Below are positions 1 through 10,300 of a DNA stretch of 15,227 nt, in pieces. The notes under the pieces were generated by a model. It was not told the origin of the DNA and made no database searches. It saw only the letters and a program-made list of their open reading frames with translations. Within the stretch, counting starts at the first letter, position 1. The number at the start of each line of letters is the position of its first letter. The stretch comes from Phoronis pallida (taxonomy: Eukaryota; Phoronida; Phoronidae), in contig JAOXYC010021123.1 in NCBI GenBank assembly GCA_028565715.1, positions 1 to 15,227 on the forward strand, given 5' to 3'. A program made the translations under genes and the position numbers.

Positions 1-1187
1 GTTATGAATGGCACAGTGAAAACACGGAATTTTGCAAGTCATGTGTACGCTCAATTTTAGTGGATCTAATTCCGTCTTTAATCCGCTTACAAAACCCGGG
101 TTTTTAGTCGTCATGTGTCCGGGGTTATTATGAACAGTTGAATTTATGTGGATGACTGCATTCAACAATGTGGTCATTTCTCAGAATTTAAGGACACATT
201 GTTAAGCAAAATGTAAAGAAATATTGTTTGTTATAAAATTAATGTTAATTCCAGTTCATGTTGAAGGGGTTTGTTAATTCTTGATCTGGCTCTCAGATGC
301 TCCTTGGCTCCATTCTGCAGATAACAACTTCCTCTTGTAATTCAATTGCTTATGATCAATCCTGAAAGAAACATTACAACCAAACTGCATACTACAAATG
401 TACGACTTGAGTAAAGAAAATACGTCTTATTTGACCATTGCTCAGTTCTTTACTCTCATGATGGTTTTCCAGATACCAAAACATGGATATCAATGTGTTT
501 GTTTCGTCATAATTCATTTCACAAGATGGCTGACTCAGTTTCTAGCAATAACATTTAGTGAAACTGATCAGCTGTCATGATACCCTGTTCATGCCTCATT
601 GCAAATGGAATATGTGTGTTTGTAACATATCTGTCTCTGTAAGTTCACTCACTGGAAATGTTCTGCCACCCCAGAATGTTAGAGTCTGAGTAATTTCTGC
701 TTACCAAGGTCACTCATTACATTCTCATATCAAACACTTTTGTTTTTTGTTGAAATAAAATTCACTTTTATGGAAAAGTCCTAAGCCTGTAATGTTGAAG
801 AAAATGTGTTAGGACTGTCTCATTATTCTCATATCCAACACTTTTGTTTTTTGTTGAAATATAGAATTCACTTTTATGGAAAAGTCCTAAGCCTGTAATG
901 TTGAAGAAAATGTGTTAGGACTGTCTCATAAGTGAGCTGTTTCATTTGTTACCATGTTGGTGAACATTGAAAATCTTTCTTAAAATGTTGCTGTTGGTTG
1001 ATTCTCTATCGAGGGGTTTCCAATGTACTCCAAGGTTCCTTCAAAGGTAACTTGGAGAAAAATTGGTTACAATACAAGAAGTGTCACACATTACAATATT
1101 GATGAAAGTATGCAAGAGACATAAATGACTTATTTTATATGAAAGTTAGAATTTCACCAACATAACTGAGAAAATCTTTTTTTACAG
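1..1187 (+). other. Intron (3' portion) upstream of the first visible exon
   Basis: I found no exon here that could supply the missing first half of Ig1: no Cys/Trp-bearing open segment bounded by AG and GT with the required phase 1. The stretch is AT-rich and ends in a good acceptor (pyrimidine-rich tract, then TTTACAG at 1187). It holds the tandem duplication at 721-930 and a 14-bp palindrome at 91-104. An open frame at 398-580 looks like chance. Confidence 0.7.
721..930. repeat. Tandem duplication, two units of 104 and 106 bp
   Basis: Unit 1 (721-824) and unit 2 (825-930) both start ATTCTCATAT and run through the same landmarks: CTTTTGTTTTTTGTTGAAAT, TTTATGGAAAAGTCCTAAGC and AATGTTGAAGAAAATGTG. 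They end CTGTCTCATT and CTGTCTCATA. The differences I see are CAAACAC against CCAACAC and a 2-bp insertion near ATATAGAATTC. The near identity implies a recent duplication, or a collapse or expansion in the assembly. No coding sense is apparent. Confidence 0.93.
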
Positions 1188-1367
1188 GCTTCAACAGAGC
1201 CCTGCCTGGTTTACCTCGATACACCATGCTGGGAACAGTTGGCAGTGGACAGTTTGATCTACAGATTTCTAATGTCCAGCTAAGTGACGATGCCACCTAT
1301 CAATGCCAGGTGTCGCCACGTGATGGTGACCCACCATTGTTAGCAAGTGCCAAGCTTTCCGTCTTAG
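1188..1367 (+). CDS. NPHS1: Nephrin-like exon: second half of Ig domain 1 (V-type)
   Basis: The exon begins after TTTTTTTACAG with two bases completing a split codon (NGC, so Gly, Ser, Arg or Cys; Gly expected) and ends one base into a codon before GTTTGT. It encodes about 59 residues including LPGLPRYTMLG, a FDLQISNVQLSDDATYQCQV strand-F region and the closing strand KLSVL. The RY.M.G and DDA.YQCQV pattern is typical of Ig1 in the nephrin/Neph/Kirre superfamily. The first Ig1 cysteine and tryptophan must lie on an exon before the window. Confidence 0.9.
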
Positions 1368-4300
1368 GTTTGTAGCAAGAGCTAAACTAAAGTAAATTTC
1401 AAATGTAAAATAGGGATAGAAATTTACAGTCACCATTTTGGTGGAGTCTGATTATTTTAAGAAACTCCAAAAATGACTTGTCATTTTGCAGTAACTTGCC
1501 ATTATAGGTATGAAATGTTTTGAAAACTGAATTTATCTATTTAGTGTTGCTAACAACATCCGTTTGAATTTTCATCAACACTAAGCTCATTGAATTCTAA
1601 AAGTTCAGGAAATGTAAACATCAATAAAAAAAAATCATCCCATTTTTTTACAGTACCCCCATCAAGAGTAACCATAGAAGGATACCCCATTGAGGCAGGC
1701 ACTCCCGGGGACATACCCCTTGCCAGCGTACCCCACACCTCGCCCTTCCTAAACATCACATGTATTGCACCCGGGGCTAAACCTGCTGCCACTCTCAAAT
1801 GGTTCTATGAAGACAATGAAATAACTACTGGGTTTCTGATCTCGAGTTCAGCCTCTGTTGATGCCAATGGAAAGACAGAAACTGCGACCAGTATCATCTC
1901 TATCGCGCCCAGGATAGGGGATAACGGAAAGAAGTTCTCTTGCCAGGCAACACATGAGGGAACGGCATGGACTAAGAAGAATGAAGTTATTCTAAATGTG
2001 CTATGTAAGTTTGATAAAACTCTTGACATAAATTTTACTGAAACCAAAAAAAAGGAAAACAATAAAGTCACAACATACAAAAATGTTATGTTGAAAGACG
2101 ACTTCTAACGGAATACGTAATGCTTTTGCTGGTGGAAAAAAAACATGTGAAAAGGTGCCTGACAGTGCCACTCATGGGGTAACTAAATAATTTAAGAAAT
2201 GTCTTAATGTAATTCATGTAAATCACTTATGACTGCATGTAATAACTACATTGTAAAGTAAATGCATGGTTTTATCTTATTTCAGACCCACCTGCAAACC
2301 CTATCATTACCGGATATGACTCATCAACGGTCAAGTCTACAGGTGACACCATCACCCTTACCTGTACTGCCAACGGAGGTAACCCACTGGCTCAGGTCCA
2401 CTGGTATAAGAACGACCAGAAGATTGACTACTCCTTTGAGATGGTTGACAAGAAGTCGGTGAATGTGTATGAGTTTATAGCTGAAGCCTCAGATAACAAG
2501 GCAGTGTACCGATGCGAGATTTCTAACTCAGAAACACCCGCACCGTTGACATCACAAGTTACTTTAGATGTATACTGTAAGTATTATTTATGGACTCACT
2601 AAAAAAGTATGTAATCCGACTTAACAATCAAAAAAAATCTTTTGCAAAAAAACAAATCAAATCTAAACCTTTTACTTTACACTCATGTAATGGAACCATA
2701 TATAATAAGAATGGTGCTTGACTGAATTAAATTTTGCATCTGGCTTGAACATCACATTATGATTAGTGCTCGGATCGCGGAATATTTCCGGGTCGATTAA
2801 TCGACCGAAAATCCGACCGATTAATCGATCATGATCGATCATTTTTGTCGCTAAAAGCGCTAAACATCGATGTCGGGAAAACCGGAAATGCCGCCATGAT
2901 GTTTTTTCACCAATGTTTACAAGGGTGCAGAGGTCATTTCTCGCGGATATTTGCCGATTTTTCAAGAAAAAAAAACAATAAATGAGGTTTTTACTCTTTA
3001 TTGATGGCTTTTTCATGCAGGGATGATTGAAAACAACACTCGGTTAAACAATTTGCGGCTGTCACGAGCAAAACTCAATGATCGCGGATTATTGATTATT
3101 TTTTTTCATGATCGATCTACAGCGATTTTGGCTGAACGATTGATTAATCGATCATTCGATCAATCGTCCGAACACTTATTATGATTATCATATTTCATGT
3201 TTAATTGATAACTACATTGTGACGTGTTTTGCTGAAATCATAAAATCAATTGTGACAAGTTATGCATATATTTTTTTCATAATATATGCTGTCAGACTGA
3301 TAACTTACATTTCAAGCACTTTTAAGTGAGGTTCCTTTGAAGATATTTCTGTATTTCTGTTAATGTGCAAAAAACAAATCTAACAATGTTTTTCAGATAC
3401 TCCTGAAAAAGTTGTCATCTCCGGCCATGACAATGCCAAAGCTGGAGACACTGTCACACTCAGCTGCGCTACCACACCGAGCAATCCCGGCTCCATCATC
3501 ACCTGGTTCACTAGGGGACGCCAGCTCACCACAAAGGCTGTCACATACCACAAGGCTCCTAATGGGGGTAACATCACAATATCTAACGTGACAGTGACAT
3601 TGGTAGCGGAAGACGACAAGGCGGATTATCATTGTCATGCTACTAACAGTAAACTAGGGAGCACAGTACAGACTAAAGTCACATTAGATGTATATTGTAA
3701 GTGTTTTCATTCAGAATATTATTCCTTGAATTGTTTGGTTTTATAAAGAAATTAGTTCATGAATTGGGACTTTGAAAGAGCAGTTACCAAGAGTCTTGAA
3801 AGAGCAGTTTACTGCTGTTTCAGATACATCTATCACAAAAAATTATAAGTTTCTCTTTTGAGAGAAATGTGTTGCAGTTTAGGTTTTTCCCAAATTTCCT
3901 TCCAAAAGATAGACTTGTTGAGATGGAAAATTGCAAAAAAAAATACGCTCTTATGGACAAAACCTTGGATAAAACTGCAATATAGGCAATAAATAACAGA
4001 ATTGTTTTAATCAGGGTGTAAATACAAGTAACTGTAATGTTTAACTTTGTTTTCTAGATCCTCCCCCCAACCCACCTATAATCAGTGGCAATGAAGCTGG
4101 TGATACACTGAAGGCTGGAACACTCAAGATTCTCACATGTCAGTCATTTGGTGGAAATCCTAAAGGAACAGTCACTTGGTGGAAAGGTTTGTCTTCATAG
4201 AGTTCTCAACTTTTGTATCATCAAATGAAGTTTAAGTATCTTTAAAACATATTTTTATTTAGTCAAAATTGAGATTTTTGAAAGTCAGGTAGAAGATCCT

Positions 4301-7300
4301 TGGTTTCAAATTCATTTGGAGACATCAACTTTCAAAACTTGTTAACTATAACATCATTGGTTAAGCTATGGTCACAATGGAGCCACGATGGGTTCAAGAC
4401 AAGAATTTTGACACATCCTACGATCATCGTACGATGATTGCACGACTGTCGTGAGATTTTTTGGTTCATCGGCGACGCTTGTGCGATGAAAAATCTGTTG
4501 GGGCGATAAATTCATCCAACCCATTTTATCGCCCCGACAAATCTGTCGTGAGCTCGTCGTAGACCTGTCGTGAGTTCATTGTGACCACAAACGTATTTCA
4601 TTGTACGACGGTTCCACGACTGCCCCCCGACGAAGTAAAAAGTTCATCGTACGACAGATCTGTCGTGAGCTCCATTGTGACCATAGCTTTACCGCCTATG
4701 CCAAGGATTTTGCTTAAAACGTCATGAGTTAGTATTAGTATTAGGGGTTCTGCCGATGTAGCAGCACCAATGTTAATCAAATATGTACCAGAATGTACAA
4801 GGAAAATGTGTCACATTATTTACTTCCAGGTGGTAAATCTATAGAGGGACTTATAACTGAGTTAGGAAACAGGGTAACCAATAAGATCAATCTTGTTCTG
4901 ATGGCTGATGACAATTTAGCTGACTACAGGTGTAACGTGACCAATCCAGCCACCATACAACCTCTCACGGCTAACACCACGCTACATGTCATTTGTGAGT
5001 TTGTCATCTGATAAATATTATTTGTTCAATAAATTCCTTTTCCCTTTTCAGTAGATTGAAAGTTAAAAGTGATCGGGTGTAATATGTTTAAAACTGTTTC
5101 ATTGAATTTCAAATGAACCTTTGATAAGTTGATTAGATAAAGCTCACAACCGAGTAAGTTTAGTTTTTTGGTGATCCGATAAGTAATTTATCTTCTAATT
5201 CAAGCTCAGTAATGTCATGAGCGAAGACTTTCATAAACTTCTAGATTTACAATTTTTCTGTGCTTGTTGAAATCAATTTAAACGTCATATATGATTTTTT
5301 CAGTCCATCCATCCAATGTGTCAATCATTCCGAAGCCCAACCCAGCCAAGGCTGGTCAACCTGTGAATATCACATGTAAGAGTGGTAGTAGTAACCCAGC
5401 ATCTACATTGACATGGCTGAAGAATGGTAGCCCCATCAGTGGGGGCGTCAACCTGGGAGAACGGCCAGATGTCTATGGGGGCGTGGCAACACTGAGCTAG
5501 TAAGTCATGATTAGAAACTGTAAGAGCTTTTTAGTAGCACATTATTGCATGTGCATTTACATTAATGATTCGTCTTCATTTAGTTATTGTGGGATAAATG
5601 TTAAGTCTCTGATTAATGTTATCATACATTACTTATTAAATGTACATTTAACTTTTTCAGTCTGTATATAACCCCAACTGCCGATGATGACAAGATGGAA
5701 TATGGATGTCGTGCCACCAATCACTTGATGGATCGATCAACAGAAGATGCAATCAAACTGGATGTTACATGTATGTAGACATTATTGCACATTTAAAATG
5801 AAATTCCAATCTCATCCGAATAATATACTTTTGGCTATAATGAAAAATATCTAATAGCTTACGACTTGCAATATATCTGACTTGAAGGGACTGATTTGAC
5901 CCAACACATTATGGCGATATCTCTTGCAAGAAACAATTAATTTTTACACAAATTTTGTACTCAAAATATTATCTCATTTGCACTATCTTAGAACGGTCAT
6001 ATCATTGTAACCGATTAATTTAGCTAGAAGTTCTCACCATCATAAATATTGAAATTAACATCTATTTTCATTACAGACAAGCCCATATTTGAAGGAATCC
6101 CAACAGAGTTCACAGTGACCGAAGGTGAAAGTACAATCATCAATATGACAACTAAAGCAAACCCTGAACCCAAAGCATACACATGGTATAAGAACGGAGA
6201 GAAACTTAAACTGAAACCGATGAAGAGACGGAAAAAAGATCTGGAGATCGGGCATTTTACATCAAAAGGGGCATTGCTGAATATCACAGAGGTTAAGAAG
6301 GAAGATGCAGGGGACTATGCCTGTGAGGCAAATAATAGTGAAGGGGCAACAAGACATGCCTTCAAACTGGTTGTGCAATGTAGGTGATTTGGTTTCAATA
6401 AATCATAGGGTCTAATATTTATTTAATAGGTTTTCTTGATGGGGAAAAAATTTATAGAATTAAGTATCATTAGGTAGCTGAAATATGAATACAAGATCAT
6501 ATTGTCAAACATTTTCATTATGTGTATGTTATCATTTGGGAGTTTTCAATTTTGTAACTGGAACTTCTTTTTTTCATTATATGATTTTTTGGGAAAATTG
6601 AATTGAATATTTAATAAGAAACTTTTTGTAGCAATGAATTACAATTGTTATATTAATTTTTGTCCCCTTTTTAGACCCAGCAATTATCAGTCGTGTCACA
6701 TCTCCAGTCATGAAGTCTTCTGGTAACAATGTAACACTGGAATGCCAGGTTGACTCAAACCCCGTCGTCACCGCTGAAATGATAACATGGACGAGAGAAG
6801 GTTATGACATGAAGAGGGCTAAGATAACATTTGATAGTTCAACGCACACGTCTAAGCTGTATATTGGCAATGTGGTGAAGAGTGATACTGGCAACTTTAC
6901 TTGTACCGCTAATAATAAGATTGGATCCGCAGCTGTAAAAAACGCTGAGTTGATTATTAAATGTAAGTTTTGGTGTGTTAAAAATAGTTGAAAAGTAGTA
7001 GGAAAAACAAATGATCAACACTTCTTACAAATCACATTTGAACTCATATTGAATTAAAATTACGCTTTTATGTTCTCCTTCATCCAAATTCTTGTATAAG
7101 TAGAGACATAAATACATTGGATGTACCTGGACACCAATTCAACTCCGTTTATTCCTCTTGCAGAGTTCTACTACCTGATTTTTGGAAACCTTAATTTTTG
7201 GTTGTTCCCAAAACATTTGAGAATGCTGCTACTCATCTTCTAAAAATTCCAAACTTGTCAAAAATAAAGTTCATGAATGTTAAATGTTGAAGTTGTATTA

Positions 7301-10300
7301 CTGCCACTGCATAACGCTCTGTGTAATAGTTTGTCTCAAACTGATTCCAAAAACATGTGTTGTCAATTTCAGATGCTCCTGAGATAGCCAAGTCAGTACA
7401 GTACAGTAAATCAGCTGCAGAGATTGATGCTAGTGGATCAGTTGTGTGTAGGGCTGAGGGTGCACCACCACCCACATTCACCTGGACTAAGGTAGGATGT
7501 GTAACTTATCTTTGTAACTAAAAGCACATCATTTTCTGTTGATGCACTTGTTTCAGATGACAAAAATCTTTTCAAATTGAAGTACATGTTGTGGTTCTCA
7601 GGGTTCACGAATCCCTGACCAAGGGTATTTATGAAATCCATTTCCACCTTTGAATTCAATTTTGACCCCCATTTTGATTAATTATGTAGGTTCATTGCTA
7701 ATTAAAGGTAGCTTACACAAAGCTGAGGACAGTTATTTCTTCAATTCACTTAATCTTTTTAAAAAATATTCATTGGAACTTGAGCTTTATGTGATTCCCG
7801 AAATTCCCATTCCAGAGAGGTGTAACATTGAAAGGTGCTGCAGGAACAAAATACCAGATGAACAGGGTTAAAATCGACTCAGTCCACTACAATGGGGTTC
7901 TCAAAGTTGTGAACGTTACATGGGATGATTACAGTGAATATGTTTGCACAGCTGTGAACGAGCTCGGACAAGACACCTACATCATCGCCTTGGACGGAAC
8001 CAGTACGTATTTTGTGTGGTGCAGTTTTTGCAATGCATTGCTGATGTTGTGAAAAGATACAGGGGCTGAAAATATTATGCTTTTTGATTTGATTGTTGAA
8101 GCATGATAGATGCTTTACATGTTAATTGAATATTTTATAGAGTTGTACGTCTCTCGAGTAAATGCACTGTTTTCTGCTATGTTTAAAAATTCAACTCAAT
8201 GTTGTGGCTTACCCTGCCGCTTAATTCTGCCCTGTCTAACTAAATGCACAATTCACTAGTAACAGCCATATTTATGAGTTATTCAAGTAACTGGGTGCAT
8301 CCTCTTTAATTTGTAGACAAAATGGTTCACAGCAGAGTTTTCCTAAATTTTATCCTTCTAATAAACTTGTTTTTTCCTGAGTAAACCTTTTAATTTCATT
8401 TTCAATTATTCCGTTCTCTCCAGAAATATGTGGTGGGTATTTAGTGAAGTTGGCTTTTATTTATCATTTTGTAGTGTAAGTTATGATTTTTAATGCCACC
8501 GTCAAAAAAGTTTACTCTGGAGAGAGCATTTGGGAGTATAGCAGTATGTTAAAAAATAATTTAATTTTCCGTTGCATTGTTTGGGCTGTTTTGTGTCAAA
8601 AGTCTTTGTTTTCCTATTGTTTCAAGTGATGGGTGTTGACAACCATTGCATGTTAGCCAAGTCTGTAGTCGAAATAGAATACAATAATGTTTTGTTGGTT
8701 TAATTTTAACTGATCACAAAATATTAATGGCATCTTCACAAAGCATGTGTTACTGATTATTCTTAAGGTTGAAAGCCACAGTAAAATGTTCTTATCTCCT
8801 ATTCAAAAATATTGTCAATGACTTAAAATAAAAAATGTAAATCTGTATCGTACTCTTTTTGTAACTAACTTTTCAGCTCCATACAGTATTTTAGGTAATG
8901 GCACTTAAAATTCAGATTTCAAACCAAAGTGATTTAAAGAGGCAATGGGTTTGAATCTATATTAGATGTAGTGTTAGACATGGGCATTAAATTCAAACAT
9001 TTATGTATACATTAAGTTTAAAAAGTTGATGTTAACATAAGTGTTGGAAAAGGTGTAATCTTAAAAGATTACAAAATGACAAAATTCATTATTTTAATAA
9101 TAAAACAGCCGTTATAAAAAAAAATTGAACAAAATTTTGTCTTTTTCTAATCCTTTCCATTTCTATGTTCCAGGTGCCCCAGACCCGCCTACAGATATTC
9201 AGTTAGTGAACACCACCCATAACAGTATCGCCCTGAAGTGGGTACCTGGCTTTGATGGTGGGCTGGAGCAGAGTTTCATGGTCAGGTACAGACCAACCAA
9301 GGGCCTCTCTAAGGGGTTTTATTATGCAGAGGCCTTCCATCATGTCTATACGGTGACAGGTAAGGGGACGAGGAAAAAATAATTAAGGACCGTTACTGAT
9401 TTTCTTTAAATGCAATTTGTTCAACTAAATTAAAATGTAACTTGTAGCCCAAAAGTCTGGATTTTTATAATTTTAACAGCCATCATGAGAAGCGTTCAAT
9501 TATCATTTTTGGGACTTGGGTAGAGTCCATTAGGCCACATGGTCAACTTAGACTTTAAAATAACTTTTTTATTCGTATTCTTTTGAGACTCAATTCACTT
9601 AAATTTATCAATTACTTGCAGGGTTGGAACTGGGGACAGAGTATGAGTTTTCAGTGAAGGGCAAGAATGATAAAGGAGATAGTATCTATCCTGAGACTAC
9701 TGTCATTGCTTCCACATCAAGTATGTATTGTCTGTTTTGAATGGCATTTTATTGAGATTTTTTAAAATTTTAGTGAAATGTTTGTAGAAGGTGTGAAAGT
9801 TAGTGTGATGATAAGAAAAAATGACAAAGATTATAATAGGACATGTTGGAGTCCGAAAATGATGACATGAGAAATAATGGAATAAAAAAACGCCACATTT
9901 TCACTGTGTTCATCTGTAAAAACCTATCTTACAGGTGTGGTGCCTGGTAAGGCAGAGAGTGGTCAGGAGGTAGAGGAGGTTCCCTTGGTCATTATCCTCA
10001 GTGTCACCATTGTGGGTGTTCTACTTCTCATACTCAATATATTCCTGATTATGTTCTTCATAAGAAGGAAAAGGAAGAATAAAATGGATAAGGGTAAGTT
10101 CACTTGCGTGACTAAAAATTTTCTTAATAGCCTTATTCACGTGCCTCATTTATTAGTAGGTAGCCAATACTTTTGTGTTGAGGATGTTCCATAAGGTTTT
10201 AGTTTTGCTGGAAGAAACTTATCTTAAACCTACCTATAAATTGCTGATGTAAATTTGTCTACTATTGTCAATGTAATTGTTAATGTGAGTTCTTTTGCAA

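Noticed and set aside
91-104. Palindrome AAAACCCGGGTTTT in the first intron
   Set aside because: Isolated and short, no duplicated flanks or matching terminal repeats found nearby.
398-580. 60-codon plus-strand open frame in the upstream intron
   Set aside because: No Ig, signal-peptide or other motif, wrong content for the missing first half of Ig1, and a length expected by chance.
1805-2080. Minus-strand open frame over the Ig2 exon
   Set aside because: Shadow of a clear Ig-coding exon on the plus strand; the predicted protein has no recognisable features.
2672-3016. 114-codon minus-strand frame as a possible transposase
   Set aside because: It crosses the left edge of the hAT-type element, and no transposase motif is visible.
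3380-3638. Two minus-strand frames opposite the Ig4 exon
   Set aside because: Antisense shadows of a phase-consistent exon with all Ig landmarks.
4598-4780. Minus-strand frame at the right end of the palindrome-rich element
   Set aside because: It spans unique and repeat sequence with no domain; the element is too short to encode a transposase.
7598-7618. Short hairpin TCAGGG...CCCTGA
   Set aside because: Only six pairs; common by chance in a 15-kb window.
7816-7820. Alternative acceptors for the second Ig9 exon at the nested AGAGAG
   Set aside because: The two downstream AGs shift the reading frame; only the first gives a continuous Ig domain.
8003-9173. A hidden extra Ig or FN3 exon in the longest ectodomain intron
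   Set aside because: No open segment with acceptor, donor, phase 1-1 and the Cys/Trp/Cys or FN3 pattern. The flanking exons already join directly as Ig9 to FN3.
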